DNA from: Hofstenia miamia
Lineage: Eukaryota; Xenacoelomorpha; Acoela; Hofsteniidae
Assembly: GCA_900660155.1 (NCBI GenBank)
Contig: CABFPE010000044.1
Span: 1,083,863-1,128,170, forward strand
DNA: 44,308 nucleotides
Direction of reading: 5' to 3'
The notes under the pieces were generated by a model, which was not told where the DNA came from, made no database searches, and worked only from the letters and a program-made list of their open reading frames with translations. Shown here one piece after another: positions 11,149 through 23,639 of the stretch (positions within the stretch are counted from its first letter, which is position 1; each line of letters opens with the position of its first letter). The position numbers were made by a program, and so were the translations under genes.

Positions 11149-13380
11149 CTAAAATATAAGAAAATGTAAATTACCTATCAATAAACTATGATGTAATTAT
11201 ATACCCTGCTGTTCAGTTAACTCTATGGAGATATTAATATTTGTAGACTAGGAATAAAGAGCTCAACATTAAGTTTCTATTACAAATTCATTTTATAGAT
11301 GAAGCTAATTTCAGTGTAACCTTTAGTTCAAGTTCATTGAAAGTTGCTCTGCATAAATGTGCACAAACAAATTATTAGCAATTCATAATTAGTAACAGAA
11401 TATGGTCTTACATTGTTTGCAATTGCATTAATCTGTTTATAAAAGTTAAATTACCAAAGTCCTACAAGTATATTTGGAATCAGGCAGTGTGAAATGATGC
11501 AATGCAGCTATTCAGTAATGAATATTATTCAAGTCTTAACATATGTTAAGCCCATAAAAAATTTCAAAAAAGTGAAGTGCATATTCTAGAAATTTATAAC
11601 ATATAACAGTATAACATGAAAACTGTCAAATTAATATAGATAATGTCACTATTCCATATATCTGCACAGCAATGTCAACTAAATTATATATACAATTTTT
11701 GAATTTTTCACAATATTTTTATGACTGTTTTTTAAAAAGTGCTTTGAATATCTTTTTGAAAACTGAGTTCGTTTCTAAGATGGAATATTTCAGAAAATTT
11801 GTCTACACAACAAATATTAACTGTTTCATTATCTTTGCAGTTTATCCTTACAATGAGTTACTGATAGTCACAAAACACCACCCCCAATCGCTCTTTGCAT
11901 ATAGAGAACAGTTATGATATAAAAACATTCTTAAAATTTTTCTTAAAATGCAGCCCCCTATGGAAATAATCATTTTAACTGAGCTGTTTTTATATGGTGT
12001 TGAATTTTAGTTTCTTTTGATGAAATGCACAGCCATTTTTTGCTGTCCATAGCAAAAGCAAGGTAAGCTTTTTTCAATGCAAAATAGAGCTGTTATGTAG
12101 AATTGCTTAGATCACAGTTTTAGTATAATCCAATATTTTAGATATTTTACATTTTTGCTAAGATCCAAAATGTTTTCTTCAACACGCAAGCATGTGGTGA
12201 AATTAACTAAAACAAATGAATTTTTCTTAAAACAAAACAAATTTGATGATAATAAAATTTTTTATATTATTACTGAAATATATTACTGAAAACGAGAAAT
12301 TGAGTTTTGGAGGCTTCACATTTCATTACTAGTTTTCAATATTGCATTATAATGATACATGAAGAACATGGATTCTCATACATGTCGCATTAATATGCAG
12401 AAACATTTAAACTTTAACACATTAAGAAAATCAATGTTAAATGAAGCTTAAATTGTTTTAATTAAAAAAACTGTAAGTAAAAAGTGGTAGATTGCTGCAT
12501 TAAATGAGACCTCGTGAATCACCATTAGAAAACCATGTCCAAATTGGTCACAACTAGAGTCTGGTGGCAAAATGAGCATCAGAATATATGCATATTAATG
12601 ACCTTCGATTTGATAATTAGGACTCTACAATATTTGATAAAGCATTATATTGCACCCTTTGGGGTAAACCACAATGTTCATGCTATATAATGAACATGAA
12701 TGAATATTGATATCTTGTCCAAAAATTTTTCATTTACATGCTTGTAGCTCGGTATGCCACTTCCATTTGCATGCATGTACATTAGACTGTACACTTAATT
12801 TTCTTGAGATTTTTATATTGGCACATTATTGGAACACGAGTTTTAGGTTAAAAATCAATGTAGTAGCATTTATATGTTCAAAATTTTCAATAAAATCCCC
12901 CACCAATTCTTAATATATAACTTTTAAATACATATATTATATGTGTATAATATACATTAAGGTAGCTCATAAATAAATGGCAAATTTTTTTTCGAATAAT
13001 TTTTTAAATAATTTAGTACTTTCATTCTTTTAAATAAGAAACCATTTTCTGTAAAATTTCAAAGTTATCGGATAAAATTTAGAGTTCTTGCATTATCAAT
13101 TTATTTTGTCATATATTACTTATTTATTGAATCGACAATCCTTATACATTCGTGTATGACCTTCAAAAATTTGTAAACCAATGTAATATAAAAATGTAAT
13201 TTGATTTGAATAAAATAAATTACTACTCAAATTTTCTGAAAGTAATGTCGTTTCATTATTTTATTGTAGAAAAAATGACATCAATAAAAAGACTTCTTAA
13301 TTTAATACGATATAGCTCTTTAGAAGATTAATTATTTTGGTATTAAAATTTTGGTTTATATACTGATATTTATTTTAAAA
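11149..13380 (-). other. Intron 6 of the Ig gene, distal part
   Basis: Non-coding AT-rich sequence between exons 7 and 6. The part from about 12950 to 13380 contains tracts such as CAAATTTTTTTTCG that could be the leading edge of the transposon-like element at 13394. No terminal repeat could be fixed. Confidence 0.5.
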
Positions 13381-13393
13381 TTATTTATAGAGC

Positions 13394-14510
13394 ATGATAT
13401 TCAAAAGAAATAGCACAGAAAAGAAAAAAATGATAAAGTTTGGGGTAAAAATATTATTCATTTTGAGAAACCAAAGACATTTAGAAACTTTTTTTCCATT
13501 ATTTGAAAATAATCTAAATACCCTTTCAAGAGCGCCATCGAAATCTACTATTATTGGCCGTTTCAAGTTGCAGAAGAAATCAAATGTTTATGTGAAAAAA
13601 CTGATTTTCTCTCTAATTTCCAGCAGATCAGTCAATATAAAAGTTGAAAACATTATAGAAAGATTTGATAGAAATTTAAAAAGGCCATCAGATGAAGATT
13701 TTGATGATTTATTTGGTGTAACAAACGTTTATGGCGTTTGGCGGTGAAGACCGTAGACTCTATGACGTACAATTGTTGTCAAGGGGCTCTGTTGGATATA
13801 TGACCTCAAAAGAAACACCTGTACCTCCAGGAAAAGTTCAGTTATTCAAAAAGACTCATTTGAAGAACTTTCATGCTTCAATGTTGTTAATTTAGATTCT
13901 GAACATTGAATGCCACAATGACTGGCTGTACTCAAGCTTCACGATGGCAAGGCTGAAACAATTTTCAAGGGTCTTTGTGATATTATTGATGAGTTTGATT
14001 TATGGCAATTAATAAAAATAATTATCACTGATACTGCAGCAGTAAACACTGGAAAGAGAAATTGCATTGTTTTAAAATTTCAAAATATGTTTAAAGAGAA
14101 GAATTTCGAGCCACCACAATATATTGGTTGTCAGGATCAAATTCTTGACACTGTATTGAAATTCTATATGGAAAACTAACATCTACAGACAATTCATTTG
14201 AAGTTTCAGATAAATTAATTTCCAAATATGATGATCTTATAAGCAATTTGAACAGGGTGATATCAAACTGAAGAAGGAAAAAAAGATGATATGCAATACT
14301 CTTATGATATCTGTAAAATTTATAATAATTATTCAGAAAATTCAGTTTTTCCTTACACTGAATTCAAGTCTCTTTCAAATGTGTCCAATGCCCGCTGGTG
14401 GACTTCTAGCTTTGCTAGCATTCATTCTATTACCAGAATATCGTCCGCTCCTGAAACCTATCTGTGATTTATTAGTATGGTTTGATGTACTGTATGGATT
14501 TAAACGCATA
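13394..14510 (+). pseudogene. Decayed DNA-transposon-like ORF with DTAAVNTG motif
   Basis: The open frame 13394-13747 is followed by frame-shifted pieces VKLHDGKAETIFKGL, IIITDTAAVNTGKRNC (about 14020-14065), and EPPQYIGCQDQILDTVLKFY. The last would be a C-x-H-H-type position in a fuller copy. Later pieces read LSNVSNARW and GLLALLAFILLPEYR near 14360-14455. I recall similar ORFs as uncharacterised transposon-like proteins in arthropods and cnidarians, but cannot assign a superfamily. The 3' end is lost in the N gap that follows. It lies in intron 6 of the Ig gene. Confidence 0.5.
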
Positions 14511-15510
14511 NNNNNNNNNNNNNNNNNNNNNNNNNNNNNNNNNNNNNNNNNNNNNNNNNNNNNNNNNNNNNNNNNNNNNNNNNNNNNNNNNNNNNNNNNN
14601 NNNNNNNNNNNNNNNNNNNNNNNNNNNNNNNNNNNNNNNNNNNNNNNNNNNNNNNNNNNNNNNNNNNNNNNNNNNNNNNNNNNNNNNNNNNNNNNNNNNN
14701 NNNNNNNNNNNNNNNNNNNNNNNNNNNNNNNNNNNNNNNNNNNNNNNNNNNNNNNNNNNNNNNNNNNNNNNNNNNNNNNNNNNNNNNNNNNNNNNNNNNN
14801 NNNNNNNNNNNNNNNNNNNNNNNNNNNNNNNNNNNNNNNNNNNNNNNNNNNNNNNNNNNNNNNNNNNNNNNNNNNNNNNNNNNNNNNNNNNNNNNNNNNN
14901 NNNNNNNNNNNNNNNNNNNNNNNNNNNNNNNNNNNNNNNNNNNNNNNNNNNNNNNNNNNNNNNNNNNNNNNNNNNNNNNNNNNNNNNNNNNNNNNNNNNN
15001 NNNNNNNNNNNNNNNNNNNNNNNNNNNNNNNNNNNNNNNNNNNNNNNNNNNNNNNNNNNNNNNNNNNNNNNNNNNNNNNNNNNNNNNNNNNNNNNNNNNN
15101 NNNNNNNNNNNNNNNNNNNNNNNNNNNNNNNNNNNNNNNNNNNNNNNNNNNNNNNNNNNNNNNNNNNNNNNNNNNNNNNNNNNNNNNNNNNNNNNNNNNN
15201 NNNNNNNNNNNNNNNNNNNNNNNNNNNNNNNNNNNNNNNNNNNNNNNNNNNNNNNNNNNNNNNNNNNNNNNNNNNNNNNNNNNNNNNNNNNNNNNNNNNN
15301 NNNNNNNNNNNNNNNNNNNNNNNNNNNNNNNNNNNNNNNNNNNNNNNNNNNNNNNNNNNNNNNNNNNNNNNNNNNNNNNNNNNNNNNNNNNNNNNNNNNN
15401 NNNNNNNNNNNNNNNNNNNNNNNNNNNNNNNNNNNNNNNNNNNNNNNNNNNNNNNNNNNNNNNNNNNNNNNNNNNNNNNNNNNNNNNNNNNNNNNNNNNN
15501 NNNNNNNNNN
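14511..15510. other. Assembly gap, exactly 1000 N
   Basis: A run of exactly 1000 N, the usual placeholder for an unsized or estimated scaffold gap. Long frames translated as X across it are meaningless. Confidence 0.99.
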
Positions 15511-15566
15511 GATCACGCATAGGATAATACTAATGTCGAGTTATTCATTGTTAAAAGCACTACTAG

Positions 15567-15578
15567 TAATAATAATAA

Positions 15579-15615
<37 letters not shown>
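15567..15615. repeat. (AAT)n then (TA)n microsatellite
   Basis: An AAT run passes directly into a TA run. It sits 56 bp after the gap. Confidence 0.95.
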
Positions 15616-15617
<2 letters not shown>

Positions 15618-16076
15618 CTCTCTGTATATGGAACTAGGAAGTAGTGCTTACTGAGTGCATAGCTCTATTTTACTTGGGGAGCAATTTGACACCATATTTT
15701 AAATAAACTATCCTTTTATAACTTTTTTCTTAAATTTGTTTGAAAATTTTGACGCCAAAATTATGGATCAAGGCTTATAAAGCTATAGCGATTTTAAAAA
15801 AAGTTTATGAAAAACTGAACTTTCTTGAGAATTTCAGAAACAACCATTTATTTAGTGAAAAGCTATATGTAAATGGAAACCAATGCACAATTTTCCTAGA
15901 GAGGGGGGAATTCTTTGCAAAAATCGTGATCAGCTTAAAATGGCACAAGCACATGCTCTTAGGGGTATAATCCGAAAAACATTGTATATTCTCAATTCTT
16001 AGACATTAACAATTTATACATTAGTGTGAAAGAAATCCGTGAACAAAATATATCTATCGGTTTTTTCCAAAACCGN

Positions 16077-16104
<28 letters not shown>
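15616..16104. other. Unassigned intron sequence with a single-N join
   Basis: The open stretch 15740-15970 (plus) has no recognisable domain. A single N at 16076 is followed at once by a (TA)n run (16077-16104), suggesting a contig join at the microsatellite. Confidence 0.5.
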
Positions 16105-16107
<3 letters not shown>

Positions 16108-17059
16108 GGTGAAATAGATTAATTCGCAATGATGCTATCATCCAATTATGTAACATCTATTCAACCAATTGTATTAATATTTGGTAATAAAATAAATACA
16201 GATATATTCTACGTTTGTGTAAAATTGTAAATCATAATCTTCAAAAATGAGTCGAGAACAAGACATCCGAGCCACCACAATTGCTGGACTGCGCCGTTAG
16301 AACAGTTAGACAAATCCGATTAAGAACAGTGTATAGCAAAATAAAAAAAATAATTGATGATGATCCGAGTAAGTCCATGCGATCCATTGCTAGGGAACAG
16401 AGTGTGTCACAAACTACCATACATCAGAAAATCAACAAACAAAACAATCGTTGGCTTTTTTCAGATCCCACTGAAGTTCCAATCATAATGTCGAGAAAAT
16501 TTCCAGCAACAGTTGTGGTATTAGGAATGGTGATGTGATGCCTCCACACATCTTTCGCAAGGGTTTAAGAGTGAATACTGATGCCTACATCAAGTTTTGA
16601 ACACCGTTGTAAAGCCTTGAATATACAGAGTCGCAAGAGGGAGAAACTACGTCTTTTAGTAAGATGGTGCACCTTACCATAACTCACATTCTACCCAATC
16701 CTGAAAATGTACCTGAATTCTGGAAAAAAGAAGTTTGGCCGCCTAGCAGTCCAGTTGTAATCATTTGGATTATTTTGTATGGGGCGTGTTAGAACGATAT
16801 GTTGATAAAACAGCCCATAACAGTGTTGGATCAATTATAACCAGTCTGAACCAAGCAATGTCAAATTTACCCAAGGAAAATGTCGTGTTCGCATGTAGAA
16901 GATTTTGGACTGAGATCGAAGCAGTGGTGACTGAAGAGGGTGATTTTTTGAGTAATATAAAGAATGCAGATTAATGAATGTACCCACAAAATTATAAGAA
17001 AATTTTTATGCATGTTTTATTTTATTAAATTAATTTGCCAATTTTTCTGTTTCACCCCG
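16105..17059 (+). mobile_element. Mariner/Tc1-superfamily element, internally deleted
   Basis: Both ends are visible. The 5' end CAGGGTGAAATAGA and the reverse complement of the 3' end CGGGGTGAAACAGA form imperfect terminal inverted repeats, and TA flanks both sides (16103-16104, 17060-17061), the standard mariner target duplication. The 955 bp interior encodes a broken transposase in the plus direction. It is shorter than a typical full element of about 1.3 kb. The (TA)n microsatellite on the 5' side is a plausible landing site. Confidence 0.85.
16247..16974 (+). pseudogene. Mariner/Tc1 transposase remnant
   Basis: The start MSREQDIRATTIAGL at about 16247 is followed by a frame break. A helix-turn-helix-like stretch sits at 16281-16538 (SMRSIAREQSVSQTTIHQKI). 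Next come DVMPPHIFRKGLRVNTDAYI (about 16530-16600), NVPEFWKKEVWPPSSPV, and DYFVWGVLERYVDKTAHNSV (16765 on). The last two correspond to the WPPxSPDxxPxDYFVWG block around the third catalytic residue. The FQQDGAPAHxA block with the second catalytic Asp is missing or unreadable, as expected from an internal deletion. The enzyme is inactive. Confidence 0.85.
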
Positions 17060-17061
17060 TA

Positions 17062-17575
17062 TTTATTGTTTGAAAATAGATTTATTTAGGCTTTTGACAA
17101 AATTTTTTTAGAATGTTGTTCTATATTATCTTACTTTCGTCTGCAAATCCATCGGTAAAACATCATTAACATTTTTTATAAAAATCAAAAGTAAATCTCA
17201 CTGGATATCTTTACACCATTTCTCTTTACGACGACTTGCTTTGGCTTGGGAATACTATTAATTTTAAAAAAAACTTTTTGCTGTCTTTCTGCTCCGTTTT
17301 GAATTGAAACGCCATAGTTAGTTGGACTGGTAAATACAGGTGGACCTAAACTAGAGTGAATTTATTATTCGAACATTAAAATTACAAATGAATTCCAGGA
17401 GGACATTACTTAGTACTGTTTTATTCAAAATATTATTCAACTGCAGTGGAGATATTCAAAATGTCATTTGTGAGAGCGGTCACATTCAATGGTTAAATAA
17501 GGAATTAGAATAACATTTTAATCAAAATACGAATCTGTTAGTCTCATCATTATAACATAGGCTAAAATAGTTTAC
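17062..17575 (-). other. Intron 6 of the Ig gene, proximal part
   Basis: Between the mariner element and the donor of exon 6. No feature recognised. Confidence 0.6.
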
Positions 17576-17869
17576 CTTCAACAAAAATAGAAAATTTATG
17601 TACAGGAGTTTGCCCGAGCTTGTTAATTGCGTAACATTCGTAGTCACCATTTGCCTCATAAACTGCTTTTTCCATGTGAAAAGTTCTGCCATATTCTTGA
17701 ATGGAGTACAATTCGTTGGGAACATTTTCAGGAATTGTAAACACGGTTTCTGCAAAAGGATATCCAAATGCGATACATTTTAGATTAATTTTATCTCCAT
17801 AAATATAGTGTTCTACTTTTTGTGGTAAACTCGCCCATTTTGGTGCCGAATCCTTAACTTTATCCGTTC
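17576..17869 (-). CDS. Neuroglian/hemolin-like Ig protein, exon 6 (complete Ig3)
   Basis: The acceptor AATTTAG precedes 17869 and the donor GAAG|GTAAAC follows 17576, phase 1 at both ends, so this domain is carried by a single symmetric exon. It encodes residues 237-335. A linker (SAPKWASLPQKV) leads into GDKINLKC (Cys268), AFGYP, and the F strand ANGDYECYAINKLGQTP (Cys315). This corresponds to Ig3 of neuroglian and hemolin. The core tryptophan is replaced: the C strand reads ETVFTIP where a Trp is normal. The upstream intron is 6.1 kb. Confidence 0.92.
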
Positions 17870-18500
17870 CTAAATTTTGGAATTTTGATGTAATTAGTGT
17901 AGCAGTAAACACAATGTTTATTTGCAGTCTCCATGCTATGTTGATGAAATGAGGATCTATGCTAAATGGAAAGCAAGTTGTTTTGAATGTTGCGCTTAGT
18001 TAACTCATATGCTGATTGTATAATTTTACATACATTTGTGTGTTGAAATTGAGATCAAAAATTTCTCTGGTATTTGATAACAAAACGTATTTCAATTCTA
18101 GTTATTATCTTATCCCTGAAACTGAAAAACGGGATTTTAAGTGAATGGGAAAAACAAGTGGAATTCAAAGTTTTTTGATAACATTTGGAAGATATTTTGA
18201 ACCTTTAAGCGAAAGGCATTCTGATTTCATATATATTGGCAGAAATTACATGGAAGTTTTATTAGAAAAATAGCTTAGAATGCAAAAAGAGCAAAATTGA
18301 TATTGGATAGATATTTGTACTTGAAGTTAAATTGGAAATTTTGTCTAACTAATTTAACTCAATACAATTTTTATGTGCATCAAACATTCTTGAAGTCTGC
18401 TTAATAAATGTCAAGTTCAACCTTATTTGTACCTGGCTCTAAAAACATGGAGAGTTATTTTAGAAGCAGCCAAATACAACAACATAACCGTTAAAACTGG
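17870..18500 (-). other. Intron 5 of the Ig gene, start
   Basis: Non-coding. Nothing recognised. Confidence 0.5.
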
Positions 18501-18925
18501 ATATAGTTTACAGCAAATTCAGTTGATGACAGTTGTTTGTTTCCGTCTTATCTGAACACTAGGAAGAAGAACAATTTTATCAATTTTGCAAAAAAGGGAT
18601 TTTCCAATATTCATGAACGCAATAGAGTTCTGCGTTACCACAAAATTCTTGTCCTGGTGCGGTACGATGCTGTACCGATAAAAAATTATAGTACCGGAAC
18701 AGTCGCTGTGCCACAAATCCTACCATCAGCACTTTTTAGTCCCACGCTACAAGTAGCCCCAAACGTAAAAAACCGAAAAATAGGAAAACCCAAATAATAT
18801 ATTCATTTCCTAAAAACAAAACCGGCACTTGAAAAGTTAAGCATAAAAAAAAGAAGACGCAAAATAATTCATTAATTTCTCAAAAAAAATATATTATGAA
18901 GTTTCGGAAGTGCCGATCCTGTATC

Positions 18926-18960
18926 GTACCGTTAACGGTACCACATTTTGTAATGTGGTA
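18926..18960. repeat. 16-bp palindrome joined to a perfect hairpin
   Basis: GTACCGTTAACGGTAC (18926-18941) is a perfect 16-bp palindrome. Overlapping its end, TACCACATT (18939-18947) and AATGTGGTA (18952-18960) form a perfect 9-bp stem with a 4-base loop. Related GGTAC, TACCG and GTACCGG words recur from about 18655 to 19010, in a stretch richer in CpG than its surroundings. This looks like the core of a small non-autonomous element. Function unknown. Confidence 0.6.
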
Positions 18961-19492
18961 CTGCATCGAAGGAACTAGTACCGGGAAGGCGATCAGAACT
19001 GTTCGGTATGACAGACCTCTATTTCACAAACACAAAAAGGATTTTATCACATATTTTCACCACATTAGGCTCGCAAACTTCCCCAAAGCTATGTCAAATT
19101 CACAAGATTCCCAAATTTCTTAATATAGTTTTTGAGAAAATTTTTTAATAACCTAGACAAAATGCTTAGTGACTGTAAAAATACAATAGATGTTTGGGGT
19201 TAATAATTGATTTGAACATAATTTCTCAATATTTGAATAATGGTTTGGAAACATTGTGGTCCTCACTGTTGAACATATTGACCCCATTTGCTACATGTGC
19301 AAGCATCTATAAATTTTAGCTTTTCGAAGATCTCGATGTATCGTTTACTTTTATGGATTGAAAAGTATTCATAAAAAATTGAGGCAATTTCACGCACCTG
19401 TTCTTTTACTATAAGACTTTTGCAAGCAATATTTTCAAGATTTTAATTATGCCATGTGGTGTTTTTTACATGAAGCTACTGATTTTGATTTC

Positions 19493-19876
19493 AGCTGTGT
19501 GGTTATGATCATTTCATGACTTTTTCTAGTAATTATAACCAAACGTAATCGATTTTTTTATAATCCGAAGCACCCTAAATATTTTTGAACGAAAAAGAAA
19601 ATATTCAAAATAACAAAAAATTTCTACAAGAATACGAAAAATCGAAAAATTCTTTGGTACAAAATTTATGGAAGGCTTATTTTGACTGAGCGAATAAAAT
19701 TCATGTGATCTGGATCAGTTAGTAAAATGTGTATCAGACAGAAGAGAATGACATCAGAAACTCTTAACCATTTTCGGTTATAACCATAACCGCCCTAACC
19801 TTTAAAATTTTACAACAATAGCGGTTAATCGCGGTAAACAGGGGCTAATCCCTGCTATATCCGTAACCACACAGCT
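19493..19876. mobile_element. Putative MITE with AGCTGTGTGGTTA ends
   Basis: AGCTGTGTGGTTA at 19493 and its exact reverse complement ending at 19876 bound a 384-bp block. Inside, near each end, are related words (TAACCAAACG; CGGTTATAACCATAACCG; GCGGTTAATCGCGG). No coding capacity. The size and inverted ends fit a non-autonomous DNA transposon. A clean target duplication could not be read, so the superfamily is left open. Confidence 0.6.
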
Positions 19877-22800
19877 CTCATTTTGAGTTGCAACTGTGCC
19901 TAATTTTTAAAAGCATGGCCTTGCAGGGCATGGCGCGACACGGAGTTTCTAAAATATTATTTTTTGAAATGGCACAATTTTATATATGCTCACGAGAAAA
20001 GTTCTTACAATCTTAACCTTTCAGTCTAGTGAATAACATAGTGTATCTCATAAAAAATGAAGTGATTATGAAAGAATATGTGAGACCCAGCGTTGCAGTT
20101 CGCAAAATTTCTATGTCGTTCACATGAAATAAATTATATTATTGTTATATTCAAGACCTTTTTATAACCATTCCCTAAATGAAATTAGAGATGGGAATAA
20201 ACAGAAAATTTTGGTAGAAGCCTTCGAAGAATGCATTGACCAGGTTTTGTCAATTCAAAAAGCATCATAAAATTTAGTATATTGAAAGTGTCCCAAGCAT
20301 CAAAAAATCACAAATTGTAGGCCACTGTAATTAAAAATTATTTACTCATCACCGCAATGACATCATAAACTTTCTAGTGGCTTCATGTTATAGAGGAAGA
20401 ATTGCTTTAGTAAGTTACAAAGCTTCATAGCAAAATATTAGAAAAAATTTTATTAGGCGGCTGAATCCACTCTTCTTTGAGTTCCACAGTTCAAAACCTA
20501 TGGCAAATAGGCTTAAACTTCTAGCTAATTCTTAGTTGTAGATTTTCAATTTTTTCAGATGAATTACTAATAATTATCAGTTAATTTCAAGAATTATCTA
20601 TGCTATTTTTCATCAAAAATATGCATTTTGTTACTTCAATGGGAAGAAGATTTTAAAACCTGAACAAAATATATGAAAAGAAACTAAATTCAATATTTTA
20701 TTCACATTTAAGCACTCACAGAAAAAAGCTTTTGTTGTTCTAATAAATCAAGTTCTCAATATAAGAGTAAAAACTAACTTCGTTATTTTGTAAAGATTTC
20801 TTGTTTTTAAAGTGTAGTAGCATAATAAGAAAGTATATATTGTTAGTAAAAAATTGAAATGAGATATTTGAATTCAATGATGAAATAAAGATCTTGTACC
20901 GCAAGAAGTGAAGAGACTGATTTTGCAACATTTGCATTGTTTTAAAATTCAATTTTTTAGACAATAAACCTCAAATAAATTAAACTCTTGATTTTAAATT
21001 GTATTTTCTAAAGTACTATTTTAAGAGATCAATTTATTAAAAGTATTATTACAAGCGAGATATAAATTGGATATAAGAAATTAATTTTTTAAATTGCATA
21101 AATATATTAGTTTTCATGAAAGGAACATTCATTTATAAGTATCACAGTATACTTTTGATCAGTGTCTGCATCATAATAAATTAAATATACATTGAGTGCT
21201 GCATTGCAAGCGGATGACTCAAAATGTTAGCTTTTTCTACGAAAGGTTTTTGCCCTCATAATGCTACCCAATATCTAAATTCAAAGTAATACCCAAGCCT
21301 ACAACTTTGACTGTGCATCAAGGCTTTAAATCAGTAAGAGGTAAATTTTAATAGTCCCTGTTTAACCAGAAATAGGCAAAATACAGAACAAGATTACATG
21401 TTGAGAATGGTGAAACAATTTATCAAGAATTGCGACTGGGGCAGAGTAAGACTACCTTTTCGCTAAAATAAATGTACTACAAAATTCGGAATGAGCTACA
21501 AGCCCCAAATGAGTTAAATATGATGGAGGATAAATTCCAAAACTTACACTGACACATATGTATACGCAGTCTAGAAACTCTTCAAGTGGCATATTTGTGA
21601 ATCGAAAAAATTAAGTAGCTTGTGCAGCAGTAGCTTCATTTAAAACTCATCAAGAACTATCCCATCTGCATACAACATAGATACGCTGATTGCAAATAAC
21701 AAATGCGTCAACTATAGAACGTATATCCATCCCATTTCGAAAGGCTAAGATCTACACAGAAGACACAGCAAGTGAAAATGTCTAATAAGGAAGTTTAATA
21801 AATACCTACAGGATCGCAAGCAAATTATACCAAATATTCTAATGTCATAATATAACATTCACAACCATGGAACATCACATGCTTTTCGCCAACTTAGACC
21901 TCAGAAACATGAAGACATTTTAGTTTCAGATTTTGCCATTCAAGCCGACGATAGTCGTAGTTAGAAAAAGAAAACAGCACAAATAATTCGAATTCCATTT
22001 CATATACAAGCCGAATGAATCAAGAGGATACTCAAAGGGGGAAGAAGGTATGTCGGATAGACTTATTGTGATAATACTACAGAAAGTTGAAAGGTTTGAA
22101 AATGTTGTAAATATTAGTGATCAACATTCTGAAGCATTAGTGTAGATAAAAACATGCTGTTATCCCACAAGATATTGACATGGGCCGAAAATTTTTGCCA
22201 AAGCCAGCCGGTCTAATCCGTCCAGTCCATTGAAAGGTATGCTCATTTTATGAACCTCACAAAAAATTTAGTGAATTTCTGGGTTTGCTAAAACAAATTT
22301 GCAGCCTATACTAGAGACTTATAATAAAATATACAAAAAAGAATTAAAAAGGATAAATTGAGTTTTAGCTTATGTAATACTAAAGTAAAATTTCGAAATG
22401 TAAGTATTATTTATAAATTTCATTGCATTCACAGCATTTGGGTGATTTGCATGCGCTTTTGGGTAATAATAGTTTCTTTACGAAAATTCGATCCATTTTT
22501 AGCGCAAATTCCACCATTTTCTTTCGATGATTATAGCAAGCAATGTGCAAAATTAAAATGAAATATTTGAATTCCTCGAACTTGATTTTTTTACCTAATT
22601 TGGTCTAGAAACTAATTCACTAGGATTTATTAGGCAGCTTAAGTTATTTTGAATCCCTATGAACTTTCAAATGCACTATTTGTTGATAGCTTACCAAAAC
22701 CATAGTACTCACTTTGAAAGCAGATTTTTAGCACAGTTTTGAAGTTTAATACAAATATATGCAATATAATTTGAAGAAATTCTAAGGGGTGATAACTAGT

Positions 22801-23322
22801 GGCAAGATAACAAATACCAGACCAAGCTTCGGCAACGCATAGCAACTAATTAATCACAAATGATAGAAATTGCATAATTAGAACTAGAAACTTGGTTAAA
22901 TTAAATATGATTTTTTTGAAGTGGCAAATTTTACTGTATTTAAGATGTCAGGATTTCATTGTAGCTTTTCTTAAAGTGGCATAATATTCATGAAAAAATT
23001 ATTCTGAAACGTCGCTGTACTTATAGACTATAATTTCTATTAATTTGAAATTTGGAGATTACCTTTTGAATAGCCTTTTTATATAAGAATCTCAAAACAC
23101 ATGATTTACATGGGTTGTTTTGAGAACTGATTAATTAAAGCATTAGTTTATTTTAATATATTGTCTTTATTAATTAATAAAAATATTAAAAAATTGATAC
23201 TGTTGAATTCGCTTTTGCTTCATATCGCAATCTTATAAGATATATCGTATAGTAGTCTTTCTAGAAATTTTAAAACATTTGTTACTGTGAATAGTCCAGT
23301 AGATGTTAAATTTAGCATAGAT

Positions 23323-23323
<1 letters not shown>
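19877..23323 (-). other. Intron 5 of the Ig gene, middle
   Basis: A long non-coding stretch. The part at about 21400-22220 is less AT-rich and slightly protein-like on the plus strand, with many stops, so it may be an old element. I could not name a family. Confidence 0.4.

Positions 23324-23368
<45 letters not shown>
23324..23368. repeat. (AT)n microsatellite
   Basis: An uninterrupted AT dinucleotide run of about 45 bp. Confidence 0.97.
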
Positions 23369-23371
<3 letters not shown>

Positions 23372-23597
23372 TTCTCTTAGCTGAATATAACAGGCTGTTA
23401 ACAGATTAAGGATAAATATGGAATTATTAATTACAAAAACGAAAAATTTATAAAAAAGAGGATATTACAAGAATCAAAGTGAAATCAAAGTGAATTTTAC
23501 AACATGGTTTACTACTAGATATTAAAGTACCACTGCACCCTTCTAGGTGATTCATTTGATCACTAATTAGTGTTAACAAAAAGTAGAAAAAAAATAT

Positions 23598-23599
<2 letters not shown>

Positions 23600-23636
<37 letters not shown>
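23600..23636. repeat. (AT)n microsatellite
   Basis: A second AT dinucleotide run about 230 bp from the one at 23324. Confidence 0.97.

Positions 23637-23639
<3 letters not shown>

Noticed and set aside
14286..15527. Very long open frames on both strands across the N run
   Set aside because: They are open only because the 1000 N translate as X; the real sequence on either side does not support one gene.
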